Origin: an uncultured Chitinophagaceae bacterium | GTDB lineage: Bacteria; Bacteroidota; Bacteroidia; Chitinophagales; Chitinophagaceae | DNA length: 11,257 nt | Assembly (NCBI GenBank): GCA_934502905.1 | Contig: CAKSVK010000117.1 | Coordinates: 1 to 11,257 of the forward strand | Direction of reading: 5' to 3' | Shown here: positions 4,556 to 11,257 of the stretch, in pieces | Layout of the letters: each line of letters begins with the position of its first letter | How positions within the stretch are numbered: position 1 is the first letter of the stretch | The notes under the pieces: model-generated | Seen by the model: the letters and a program-made list of their open reading frames with translations, nothing else | The model's database searches: none | Told to the model about the DNA's origin: nothing | Translations under genes and position numbers: made by a program

Positions 4556-6584
4556 TCTTCCATCGGTTGAAGCTTTGCAGGAATTGGCCAACCAGTTCTT
4601 TAAAACGCTGCCGGATGAAGCGCCCAAAGCAATTTCGTTTGACCCATACGAACACCCGCGTGCTACAGCCTTTGCTAAATCAATCACAGCAGAAGGTATT
4701 GCCCCTGCGGTAAATATTCCTTTCAATGAAGTATTGGTTCAGACCGGAGCACCGGCTCCTTTTGCAGCAACTGTTCCCTTTAGCGGAATAGCAACACCCC
4801 CATCTGCAACGGGAATAGGGGCATCTTCTTCCATAGCAAACTATGGCAATCCAAATACTATTTTTCCCACTGCCGGGCAAAGGAACGTTTATCCGGCAAC
4901 GGGAACCCAACCGGTATCCGACAATAATGCGCTTGCCTCTGTAACCGGGATTGGTGTATCACCTTCATCTTCCTATTATCCGGCACCGGGAGCAGCATAT
5001 CCTGGTTTAACCCCCGGATATGAGCAAACAAAGTATGATCACTCTGTATTGAACGGCAGTATACCTGCATCTGTAGCAGGTAGCGGTGCATCTCCATCGT
5101 ATGTACACCAGCAGGAGGATTTCAATATTAAAGAACCAGTCACCAGTTTCCGGGATCCCAATATTGATAAGCCAACCGGCTTGCCTTATACTGATGAGCA
5201 GCCTTATTGGACAGATATTGGATCCATTCTTAAATTGATAAATATAAGTGATGTCGCAGCCGGTAATCCACATTCACCTTTATCGCAAGTTACCGACGTA
5301 CATACACCGTCATTTTATTTTCTGCAAAACCAGCAGCAACCGTCGTTCCTCGGGCATTTAGGCGGTTTGACATCAGGCTTTGATGCGTATAAAATAAAAA
5401 AAGACTTTCCTGTTCTTAATGAGAAAGTGAATGGCAAATCGCTTGTCTGGTTAGACAATGCCGCGACCACCCAAAAGCCCCAACCGGTAATTGACAGGCT
5501 GAACTATTTCTATCAGCATGAAAATTCCAATATACACCGTGCCGCGCATGAATTGGCGGCAAGGGCTACGGATGCATACGAAGCAGCAAGGAAAAAAGTA
5601 CAACAATTTCTGGGTGCAGGATCACCCAACGAAATTGTTTTTGTACGGGGCGCTACGGAAGCCATCAATCTTGTAGCGCAGAGCTGGGGAGATCAATATT
5701 TGAAAAGCGGTGACGAGATCATTGTAAGCCACCTGGAGCATCATGCGAATATAGTACCATGGAAAAGGCTGTCTGATAAAAAAGGGCTGACGTTAAAAGT
5801 AATTCCGGTAGATGATGACGGGCAGATATTATTGGATGAATATGCAAAGCTGCTGAGCGCCAAAACGAAACTGGTTGCCTTTACCCAGGTGTCAAATGCG
5901 TTGGGTACGGTAACGCCTGCCGAACAGATAGTCGCTATGGCACATGCAGCCGGCGCAAAGGTACTGGTTGACGGAGCGCAGTCTGTTTCACATATGCCGG
6001 TGAATGTGCAGACGCTTGACGCGGACTGGTTTGTATTTTCAGGACATAAAGTATTCGGCCCTACCGGCATCGGCGTGGTATATGGTAAAGAAGAATTACT
6101 GAACAGCACCGAACCCTGGCAGGGAGGGGGTAATATGATCCGGGACGTAACTTTTGAAAAGATACAGTATCATAAAGCACCCAACAGATTTGAAGCAGGC
6201 ACCGGTAACATTGCCGACGCGGTAGGACTGGGTGCAGCGATAGATTATGTTACGCAATTAGGCATGGCCAATATCAATGCATATGAACATGCATTGCTGG
6301 CGTATGCTACTTTTCATTTAAAACAGGTACCCGGCATCCGGCTGATCGGAACGGCGGCCCATAAAGCGAGCGTCCTGTCTTTTACGCTGAAAGGCCATTC
6401 CAACGATGATGTTGGAAAAGCGCTGAACCGGGAAGGCATAGCCGTGCGCACCGGCCACCATTGCGCACAACCGATCCTGCGCAGGATGGGCGTGGAAACC
6501 ACTGTGCGTCCTTCCCTGGCGTTCTACAATACCTGCGAAGATGTTGATCGTTTGATCGCGGTTGTAAAAGGGTTGGCGAAATAG
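4536..6584 (+). CDS. Encapsulin-cargo cysteine desulfurase (SufS-type, with N-terminal cargo domain)
   Basis: PLP enzyme that converts cysteine to alanine and an enzyme-bound persulfide; 682 residues from the ATG at 4536. Residues 1 to about 280 are a Pro/Gly/Ser/Ala-rich, probably disordered cargo domain, starting with a short helix-like segment (LQELANQFFKTLP). The catalytic domain starts near FDAYKIKKDFPVLNE (282-296) and is complete: LDNAATT (306-312), SNIHRAAHE (331-339), His402 in EHHANIVPW, PLP-lysine Lys505 in SGHKVFGPTG, catalytic Cys643 in RTGHHCAQP, Arg658 in VRPS. Spacings Lys-Cys (138) and Cys-Arg (15) equal those I recall for E. coli SufS (226/364/379). The 4494 start is unlikely because its extra 14 residues just read through the shell gene; the ATG at 4536 gives a normal N-terminus. 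Overlap with the shell gene suggests translational coupling and fixed cargo:shell dosage. In other bacteria such cargo is reported to support sulfur storage. Confidence 0.95.
   Translation: MSTNTNNLPSVEALQELANQFFKTLPDEAPKAISFDPYEHPRATAFAKSITAEGIAPAVNIPFNEVLVQTGAPAPFAATVPFSGIATPPSATGIGASSSIANYGNPNTIFPTAGQRNVYPATGTQPVSDNNALASVTGIGVSPSSSYYPAPGAAYPGLTPGYEQTKYDHSVLNGSIPASVAGSGASPSYVHQQEDFNIKEPVTSFRDPNIDKPTGLPYTDEQPYWTDIGSILKLINISDVAAGNPHSPLSQVTDVHTPSFYFLQNQQQPSFLGHLGGLTSGFDAYKIKKDFPVLNEKVNGKSLVWLDNAATTQKPQPVIDRLNYFYQHENSNIHRAAHELAARATDAYEAARKKVQQFLGAGSPNEIVFVRGATEAINLVAQSWGDQYLKSGDEIIVSHLEHHANIVPWKRLSDKKGLTLKVIPVDDDGQILLDEYAKLLSAKTKLVAFTQVSNALGTVTPAEQIVAMAHAAGAKVLVDGAQSVSHMPVNVQTLDADWFVFSGHKVFGPTGIGVVYGKEELLNSTEPWQGGGNMIRDVTFEKIQYHKAPNRFEAGTGNIADAVGLGAAIDYVTQLGMANINAYEHALLAYATFHLKQVPGIRLIGTAAHKASVLSFTLKGHSNDDVGKALNREGIAVRTGHHCAQPILRRMGVETTVRPSLAFYNTCEDVDRLIAVVKGLAK
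4803..5105 (+). repeat. Three spaced repeats in the cargo domain
   Basis: The N-terminal cargo domain contains three versions of one motif: SATGIGASSS (residues 90-99), SVTGIGVSPSSSYY (135-148) and SVAGSGASPSYV (179-190). They start 45 and 44 residues apart. A looser fourth copy, TPSFYFLQ, occurs at 257-264. Such short, regularly spaced motifs in disordered sequence are what one would expect of multivalent docking sites on the inner shell surface; that role is inference. Confidence 0.65.
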
Positions 6585-6836
6585 CAGGTTGTTGATTTGG
6601 TTATTGCAAGAAAAACAAAGATTGTTACGGTCATAGACACAATACCTTATTGTCACTTCCCGTATAAAACAATTGCTTTATAGATAGGCTCGCAAAGAAG
6701 GGAACGGGGTTGACACTCGAAGAAGCTACGATGGTATTGGGATTCATGTGAAAGATGACCACCATTGTTGTTACCAATTATCTGGAGAAAAAAAATCAAA
6801 GCATGCCAGAAAATCGTAATTTAATCCCATTGTAAA

Positions 6837-6868
6837 GGGAACAGGCGATCTATAAACCGCCTGTTCCC
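6837..6868. terminator. Strong GC-rich hairpin, possible terminator
   Basis: GGGAACAGGCG (6837-6847) and CGCCTGTTCCC (6858-6868) form a perfect 11-bp stem with a 10-nt loop. On the plus strand it is followed by A-rich sequence without a T-run; on the minus strand it is followed by TTTACAA, a poor T-run. It may end transcription from the encapsulin operon 250 nt upstream, or from a minus-strand transcript, or be a small structured RNA element. Confidence 0.5.
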
Positions 6869-6888
6869 AAACAATTAACAATCAATGT

Positions 6889-6969
6889 TTAATCATCCAT
6901 CAAGTTGACCACCTTCAAATCATGCAAAAATAAGTTCGACAATTGTACAGGCAAGGCAAGTTTCTTCAT
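6889..6969 (-). CDS. Possible very small ORF, 26 aa
   Basis: ATG at 6969 to TAA at 6889 on the minus strand encodes 26 residues, beginning MKKLALPVQLSNLF and ending VVNLMDD. The stop lies 20 nt before the strong hairpin, which is the arrangement of a short gene with a terminator. The Lys-rich start and Leu/Val-rich body recall short peptides or leader peptides, but I recognise no family, no RiPP enzyme is nearby, and a clean promoter box is missing. Chance is a serious alternative. Confidence 0.15.
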   Translation of the reverse strand: MKKLALPVQLSNLFLHDLKVVNLMDD

Positions 6970-7205
6970 TTTTCTTTTAAGCCTTTTAAGCACACAACCC
7001 GTGGTAATATTCCAGGTTCAATTATGCCCTATAATTCCAACCGGAAGATAACAAAAGTTATCTGGCAGCCCGGATAAAACAAAATATGGCTTCACCACCC
7101 TCTCTGTTAAACGATTTGTAATCTTTTCACCTATTCTTACCGGGCGCGTGTATCATAATATGGGGCAAACAAATAAAATCAGTACTTTTAAACGTAAAGA
7201 AGCAA

Positions 7206-8105
7206 ATGATGAAAAAACTTTTACGGATAATTCTGTTATTGATATGCCTTAACTCCTTGTTTACTTACTCCTCACAGGCGCAGCGTCCCAATAAAAAATT
7301 CAACATCCTGATTATAGACGGGCAGAACAATCATAATAACTGGGCACAAACTTCCGTAATGATGAAGGGGTACCTGGAAGAAACAGGAATGTTTACCGTA
7401 GATATAGCCACTACCCCCCAGGCAGGGAAAGATATGAGCAGCTTTGTTCCTGATTTTTCAAAATATAACGCAGTAGTGTTAAACTATAACGGAGACAGTT
7501 GGCCGCCAGCTACCAATGATGCTTTTGAAAACTTTGTGAAGCAGGGCGGCGGCGTTGTTTCTATTCATGCCGCCGACAATGCATTTCCGGAATGGAAAGA
7601 ATACAACCAGATGATCGGGCTGGGCGGCTGGGGTGACCGTACCGAAAGGCACGGACCTTATGTATACTACAATGCAGATGGAAAGCTGGTAAGAGACAAC
7701 ACACCCGGTGTTGGTGGCAGCCATGGCAAATTTCACTCCTTTCAGGTAAGGACCCGCGACAGCAGGCACCCGATCATGAAAGGCGTGCCGACAGTATGGA
7801 TGCACGAAAAGGATGAGCTATACGACCGTATGCGCGGACCTGCCGAAAATATGGAAATACTGGCCAGCGCATACAGCGCGAAAGAGCAGAATGGTACCGG
7901 CAGGGAGGAACCTATAATGATGACCATCCGCTATGGTAAGGGCAGGATATTTCATACCACACTCGGGCATGCCAACGAATCACAGCAGTGTACCGGCTTT
8001 ATAACTTTCCTGCAAAGAGGTACGGAATGGGTATGCACCGGCAAGGTAACACAGAAATTACCTTCGGACTTCCCGAAAGAAAACGACGTAAGCCTGCGAA
8101 AATAG
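7206..8105 (+). CDS. Secreted ThuA-domain protein
   Basis: 299-residue protein of the ThuA family (trehalose utilisation-like; class I glutamine amidotransferase-like fold). It opens with a signal peptide, MMKKLLRIILLLICLNSL, and a likely signal peptidase I site after SQA (residue 25), so it acts in the periplasm or outside. ThuA hallmarks are FNILIIDGQNNHNNW, the central GGGVVSIHAADNAFPEW with His121, HPIMKGVP and the C-terminal YGKGRIFHTTLGHAN. In Bacteroidota, ThuA proteins are commonly linked to sugar metabolism, including 3-keto-glycoside pathways with DUF1080 proteins, but no sugar gene is visible here. Two ATGs (7206 and 7209) lie side by side; either gives the same signal peptide. The catalytic activity of the family is not settled, so the substrate is left open. 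Confidence 0.88.
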   Translation: MMKKLLRIILLLICLNSLFTYSSQAQRPNKKFNILIIDGQNNHNNWAQTSVMMKGYLEETGMFTVDIATTPQAGKDMSSFVPDFSKYNAVVLNYNGDSWPPATNDAFENFVKQGGGVVSIHAADNAFPEWKEYNQMIGLGGWGDRTERHGPYVYYNADGKLVRDNTPGVGGSHGKFHSFQVRTRDSRHPIMKGVPTVWMHEKDELYDRMRGPAENMEILASAYSAKEQNGTGREEPIMMTIRYGKGRIFHTTLGHANESQQCTGFITFLQRGTEWVCTGKVTQKLPSDFPKENDVSLRK

Positions 8106-8108
8106 CTG

Positions 8109-8142
8109 TTCAGGGTAAACCATCATAAATAAGCACCCTGAA
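8109..8142. repeat. Inverted repeat after the ThuA gene
   Basis: TTCAGGGT (8109-8116) and ACCCTGAA (8135-8142) form a perfect 8-bp stem around an 18-nt loop, directly after the ThuA stop and between convergent genes. There is no T-run on the plus strand; on the minus strand the stem is preceded by CTTTT. It could be a weak shared terminator. Confidence 0.35.
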
Positions 8143-8176
8143 AAGTTGCGTGCGGACATGCAACCAGGCGCCTTAC

Positions 8177-8210
8177 CTGACGCAGGTGTGCCTTTATCTG
8201 GCGCAGGTGT
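8177..8210 (+). repeat. Two 13-bp direct repeats
   Basis: CTGACGCAGGTGT (8177-8189) and CTGGCGCAGGTGT (8198-8210) match at 12 of 13 positions and are exactly 21 bp apart, that is two helical turns. They lie in the convergent spacer between the ThuA and VOC genes, where a binding site would be unusual. Function unknown. Confidence 0.4.
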
Positions 8211-8332
8211 CCGGCTTGCACGGTCACTTGTGCCGCATAACCTCCCCCCTGATTGCAGCAGGGCACAAACATCACCCACCCGTACACCGTCGGGTAGAAT
8301 AAAAGATAAGTTGTTTTGCGGAAAAAAGCTTC

Positions 8333-9178
8333 CTACCCTTCTGCCGCAGCTTTTAACCCGGCAATATCAAACTTCTTCATCTTCATAAAAGCTTCCGTCA
8401 CCTTCCCCGCTTTCGCGGGATCACTCATTAACGTGGCCAGCATGGACGGTACAATTTGCCACCAAACACCAAATTCGTCCTGACACCAACCACACATACC
8501 CTCTTTTCCATTTTTGGTAAATGCATTCCAGTAATGATCTATCTCCTCCTGTGTGTCACATTCAATTACATTGGATATTCCTTCTGTAAACGTAAAAGGT
8601 TGCGGAACGCCGCTATCCATGGCAGCACAGGTAATGCCATCCAGGGTAAATCTTGAAAAGACAACCTGCCCCTCAACGGCTCCTTCCGTATACCTCACCA
8701 GGGTATCAAGGGAGGCATTGCTGAACAAAGACACATAAAAATTGATCGCCGCTTCGGCTTTTCCCTGATGCTCACCACAAAACATGAACGTGGTAATATA
8801 TTTCTGGTTTCGCACATTATCTATATTATCAAAGGTTATCTGCCAGGATACGCCGAACCTGTCCTGCACCCAACCATACAGCTGGCTCCAGGGATAAGTA
8901 TCCAGCGGCATCAGTATCCTGCCTCCCTCACCCAGCTTTTCCCATATGGTTCTTATCTCCTCCTTATCTTTTATGACCGCATAAAACGATATGGCGGGTG
9001 TCGGCTGAAACTGGGGGCCTCCGTTAAGTGCCATGAACTGCTGATCATCCAGGTGAAACAGGGTAACAACGGGATTGGAAGAAACGATCTTCCCATCCCC
9101 AAAAACCTCGCAATAGAAATGGGCTGCCCCGGAAGCATTGTTATCAAACCACAGGCAGGGATACATCGCATTTTTCAT
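8333..9178 (-). CDS. Tandem PhnB-like VOC superfamily protein
   Basis: 281-residue cytoplasmic protein made of two vicinal-oxygen-chelate (glyoxalase/bleomycin-resistance/PhnB-like) modules. Module 1 (about 1-118) begins PCLWFDNNASGAAHFYCEVF and ends with YGWVQDRFGVSWQITF. Module 2 (about 127-262) begins TTFMFCGEHQGKAEAAINFY and ends with GWCQDEFGVWWQIVP, followed by a helical tail (KVTEAFMKMKKFDIAGLKAA). The repeated endings show an internal duplication. The family is often mislabelled as 3-demethylubiquinone methyltransferase; no SAM motif is present and the true substrate is unknown. The ATG at 9178 is followed by another at codon 5. It is divergent from the lipoprotein gene and has its own TAnnTTTG box 22 nt upstream of the start. 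Confidence 0.9.
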   Translation of the reverse strand: MKNAMYPCLWFDNNASGAAHFYCEVFGDGKIVSSNPVVTLFHLDDQQFMALNGGPQFQPTPAISFYAVIKDKEEIRTIWEKLGEGGRILMPLDTYPWSQLYGWVQDRFGVSWQITFDNIDNVRNQKYITTFMFCGEHQGKAEAAINFYVSLFSNASLDTLVRYTEGAVEGQVVFSRFTLDGITCAAMDSGVPQPFTFTEGISNVIECDTQEEIDHYWNAFTKNGKEGMCGWCQDEFGVWWQIVPSMLATLMSDPAKAGKVTEAFMKMKKFDIAGLKAAAEG

Positions 9179-9200
9179 ATTTCTGATTTTATAGTTGATA

Positions 9201-9208
9201 CAAATCTA
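9201..9208 (-). promoter_or_regulatory. -7 box of the VOC gene
   Basis: On the minus strand TAGATTTG matches TAnnTTTG and lies 22 nt before the VOC start codon. A clear TTTG at the right upstream distance is not seen, so only this half is called. Confidence 0.45.
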
Positions 9209-9270
9209 TATATGACAACCAAGAATTTCGCAGGTGTAACAGGTCATTTATGAGGTGCATTTGCGACAAA

Positions 9271-9305
9271 TTTGAAAAGAAGTAACCAATTTATCGTCAT
9301 CTTTG
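9271..9305 (+). promoter_or_regulatory. Candidate promoter of the YidR-family lipoprotein gene
   Basis: TTTG at 9271-9274 and CATCTTTG at 9298-9305 are separated by 23 nt, the same gap as in the encapsulin promoter; the -7 box differs from TAnnTTTG only in its first base. It lies about 50 nt before the start codon, in the spacer shared with the divergent VOC gene. Confidence 0.45.
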
Positions 9306-9356
9306 TACGCATCGAGTATTACACACCTAAAATAGGCTCCTAAGAATAATATCAGT

Positions 9357-10709
9357 ATGAAAGACTTAGTCATATTCATAACTTTACCAGTGTTTATGCT
9401 CACAGGATCATGCTCACAAACAGAAAGAAAAACAAAGGAAATTCAGCTTACGCATGGCGCGTACGGTCATTTTCTTAATTCCACCCAGGCTTTCTCTCCT
9501 GACGATCAATGGATCGTATATGATACCAGGAATAATGATGGCGGGATCGGTGTTACGGGGGCCATAGAAATGGTAAATATTTCCGGAGAAGCACCAAAGC
9601 TCCTTTATAAAACGAAAAACCAGACTAAGTTTGGACCAGGTGTAGGTGCAGCTACTTTTTCACCTGTCGCACAAAGGGTTTTGTTCATTCATGGCATCCG
9701 TAACGCCAATGAGGACCAGCCATATGGCATGTCCCGCCGCACCGGTGTAGCCGTAGATATTGATAAACCAGGTGAGCCCATATTCATGGATGCCCGTAAC
9801 ATCAAAGCGCCCTTTACACCCGGCGCATTGCGCGGTGGCACCCATGCCTATTCCTGGAGCGGGGATGGCGAATGGATCTGTTTTACATACAATGATTACC
9901 TGATTGAACAGCTTTCAAAAGCCGATAGCGCCTATAGGGATCTCAGGACGATTGCAGTAATGGCTCCCGGTAAAGTAACAGTTATAACAGGCAGTACGGA
10001 AGAAAATAACAGCGGGGAAAAATTTTCTGCCGTTGTGGCGGTGGTTAGGGAAACACCCCGGCCCGGATCTGATGAAATAGATAAAGCTTTTGACGAAGGC
10101 TGGGTGGGAAAAAAAGGATACCAAAAAGCTGACGGAACCTGGCAAAACAGGGCAGTCGCTTTCCAGGGAAATGTTCGTGGTGAGCACAATGAAACTTTTA
10201 CAGAAATATTTATTGCCGACATTCCGGACGACATCACGCGTGCAAAAGAAGGTCTTCCGCTGGAAGGTACTGTCGCTACCCGTCCTCATACACCTGAAGG
10301 ATGTCACCAAAGAAGACTTACCCGTATAGAGGGAGGCATATCAGGTCCCCGGCATTGGCTGAAGTCGGTTTCCGATGGCAGCCTTATACTTTTTTTGAAT
10401 AAAGATGCAGATGGAGTGGTTCAGGTCTACGGCGTCTCGCCTAACGGCGGAGCGGTAAAGCAAATAACCTTTAATAGTTTTTCAGTGGAAGGACCGATCA
10501 ACATCAGTCCGGATGACAAGTCCGTTGCATACATAGCTGATAATAGTGTATTCGTGACCGATATTACCAACGGCAATACGCAAAGATTAACCAACAGTCA
10601 TGCAGAAGAAAAACCGGAAGGAGCAGTTATATGGTCCAACAACGGAAAAATGCTCGCTTTCAACAAACGCGTGAATGGCTTTTACCAGATCTTCCTGATC
10701 ACCATATAA
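9357..10709 (+). CDS. DUF3748 (YidR-family) beta-propeller lipoprotein
   Basis: 450-residue protein resembling E. coli YidR (DUF3748), a WD40/TolB-like propeller of unknown function. Family blocks are seen in order: FSPDDQWIVYDTR, RVLFIHG, APFTPGALRGGTHAYSWSGD, WICFTYND, a PGSDEI...FDEGWVG segment, HNETFTEIFIADIP, QRRLT, SGPRHWLKSV, DGVVQVYGVSPNGG and ISPDDKSVAYIADN. Repeated SPDD/NGK strands mark propeller blades. Unlike YidR as I recall it, this copy has a lipoprotein signal: a hydrophobic stretch ending LTGSC with Cys19 as the lipidation site, and Ser at +2, so it is expected on a membrane facing the periplasm or outside. It has its own candidate promoter and terminator, so it is probably monocistronic. 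The substrate or partner is unknown. Confidence 0.85.
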   Translation: MKDLVIFITLPVFMLTGSCSQTERKTKEIQLTHGAYGHFLNSTQAFSPDDQWIVYDTRNNDGGIGVTGAIEMVNISGEAPKLLYKTKNQTKFGPGVGAATFSPVAQRVLFIHGIRNANEDQPYGMSRRTGVAVDIDKPGEPIFMDARNIKAPFTPGALRGGTHAYSWSGDGEWICFTYNDYLIEQLSKADSAYRDLRTIAVMAPGKVTVITGSTEENNSGEKFSAVVAVVRETPRPGSDEIDKAFDEGWVGKKGYQKADGTWQNRAVAFQGNVRGEHNETFTEIFIADIPDDITRAKEGLPLEGTVATRPHTPEGCHQRRLTRIEGGISGPRHWLKSVSDGSLILFLNKDADGVVQVYGVSPNGGAVKQITFNSFSVEGPINISPDDKSVAYIADNSVFVTDITNGNTQRLTNSHAEEKPEGAVIWSNNGKMLAFNKRVNGFYQIFLITI

Positions 10710-10713
10710 GAAC

Positions 10714-10745
10714 AAAAGCCCTGGTTATAATAAACCAAGGCTTTT
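10714..10745 (+). terminator. Intrinsic terminator of the YidR-family gene
   Basis: AAAAGCCCTGGTT, loop ATAATA, then AACCAAGGCTTTT: a 13-position stem with one C-A mismatch, starting 5 nt after the stop and running into CTTTTATTTA. Its A-run on one side and T-run on the other would let it work in both directions. Confidence 0.8.
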
Positions 10746-11115
10746 ATTTAATGTCAACCCGTCCTATAAGATTTTTTTAGGTGCCGGAACGTAACCGGTA
10801 CCGTAATAAATTAAGCGTTTATCATTAGCAACGACTATACTCTAACTTCAGCCCGTAAAAGTAAACCAGCATCATTAACCTGCCAATACTACAAACCGGT
10901 AGTTTTTAAAGTTGTAACTTCAATATTTATAAATATATAATAATATTAATACTTATAATTATAAGATTATAAATAATTAATATATTAATAAAACCAATAC
11001 TTTAACACATGTTAACCAATGTTAAAATTCACAATATAAAATAACGTAATCTCAATATTACTTCCGCTCATTTTTACAAGGGTCAAGCACCTAAATGCTG
11101 TACATTAGCCGGGTT
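10746..11115. other. AT-rich spacer with three 14-bp palindromes
   Basis: 370 nt without a gene. Positions about 10915-11000 are almost pure A+T and hold three perfect 14-bp palindromes: ATATTTATAAATAT (10923-10936), CTTATAATTATAAG (10952-10965) and ATTAATATATTAAT (10976-10989). Downstream, ATGTTAA is repeated 10 bp apart at about 11008-11024. The helicase promoter should lie here, but I could not place a convincing TAnnTTTG box. Confidence 0.5.
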
Positions 11116-11257
11116 ATGATAAATCCGAAAAATAAACTGCAAAATAAGTTCGAAGAGGAATACAGCAAGCTGAATACAGAACAAAAGTTGGCTGTCGATA
11201 CCATTGAAGGTCCTGTGATGGTGAATGCCGGTCCTGGTACGGGCAAAACCCAGATAC
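11116..11257 (+). CDS. UvrD/Rep-type (superfamily 1) DNA helicase, N-terminal fragment
   Basis: The first 47 residues of a helicase cut by the window end. The segment LNTEQKLAVDTIEGPVMV (19-36) is the Q-motif region and AGPGTGKTQ (38-46) is the Walker A motif, in the arrangement of UvrD/PcrA/Rep and of the larger helicase-nuclease proteins with a C-terminal PD-(D/E)XK domain. Which of these it is cannot be decided without the rest. The protein would unwind DNA with ATP in repair or replication. I chose the ATG at 11116, which gives a short charged leader; an in-frame ATG at 11095 would add seven residues. Confidence 0.88.
   Translation, partial: MINPKNKLQNKFEEEYSKLNTEQKLAVDTIEGPVMVNAGPGTGKTQI

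Larger units (their letters stand above)
6585..7205. other. Long intergenic region (621 nt)
   Basis: Between the desulfurase and the secreted ThuA gene. No full gene is visible. A short open stretch at 6683-6751 (+) reads GTGLTLEEATMVLGFM before a stop and might be a decayed remnant, but it is too short to classify. The section holds one strong hairpin (6837-6868) and a tiny minus-strand ORF (6889-6969), listed separately. The 3' part, about 7000-7200, should contain the promoter of the next gene, but no clean TAnnTTTG box stands out; TACTTTTA at 7181-7188 is the nearest. Confidence 0.5.

Noticed and set aside
6683..6751. Short frame that might be a gene remnant (GTGLTLEEATMVLGFM)
   Set aside because: Only 22 codons, no start context, and no recognisable family.
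8333..9178. 3-demethylubiquinone methyltransferase
   Set aside because: A common mislabel for this VOC subfamily; no SAM-binding motif is present.
8768..9253. Plus-strand 161-codon frame inside the VOC gene
   Set aside because: It is antisense to a clearly conserved two-domain VOC protein, shows no family motif, and has no promoter or leader of its own.
1..11257. CRISPR arrays, insertion sequences, rRNA genes
   Set aside because: No regularly spaced identical repeats, transposase motifs with terminal inverted repeats, or rRNA-like sequence were seen.

Overview
The window looks like a chromosomal segment of a Bacteroidota bacterium, probably from the Chitinophagaceae or a close relative; this is inference. 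It rests on Bacteroidota-type promoter boxes (TAnnTTTG with an upstream TTTG) before several genes, A-rich leaders without clear Shine-Dalgarno sequences, AT-rich spacers, and the mix of protein families (secreted ThuA-domain protein, lipoprotein of the YidR/DUF3748 family, tandem PhnB-like VOC protein).

Layout. (1) Positions 3-2580, + strand: a tight operon of a class I SAM methyltransferase (5' end outside the window), a HypE/ThiL-like AIR synthase-family protein, a ThiE/TenI-fold protein that has lost key ThiE residues, and a Trm112-like zinc-ribbon protein. The first three reading frames overlap. The combination suggests a small-molecule or modification pathway that I cannot name. (2) Positions 2865-3535, - strand: tRNA-Cys(GCA), a small hypothetical gene and a start-less ORF fragment. 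(3) Positions 3550-6584, + strand: the centrepiece, a family 2A encapsulin operon. A Bacteroidota-type promoter with a perfect 11-bp dyad precedes the shell gene (SrpI/MMP-I type, 307 aa). The shell gene overlaps by 20 nt a cysteine desulfurase of the SufS type that carries a ~280-residue low-complexity N-terminal cargo domain. (4) Positions 6585-7205: non-coding, with a strong hairpin. (5) Positions 7206-8105: secreted ThuA-domain protein. (6) Positions 8333-9178, - strand: two-domain VOC/PhnB-like protein. (7) Positions 9357-10709: divergent lipoprotein of the DUF3748/YidR family, with a good intrinsic terminator. (8) Positions 10746-11115: very AT-rich spacer with palindromes. (9) From 11116: the N-terminus of a UvrD/Rep-type helicase cut by the window end.

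How it fits together. The shell and desulfurase should assemble a protein nanocompartment in which cysteine sulfur is released as a persulfide. Family 2A systems are already described in cyanobacteria, mycobacteria and Acinetobacter, so the family is not new. The less familiar parts are the details of this copy (repeated motifs in the cargo tag, the dyad across the promoter, the divergent small genes) and the unnamed methyltransferase/AIRS/ThiE-like/Trm112-like operon upstream. Whether the two operons are functionally linked cannot be told from the sequence.
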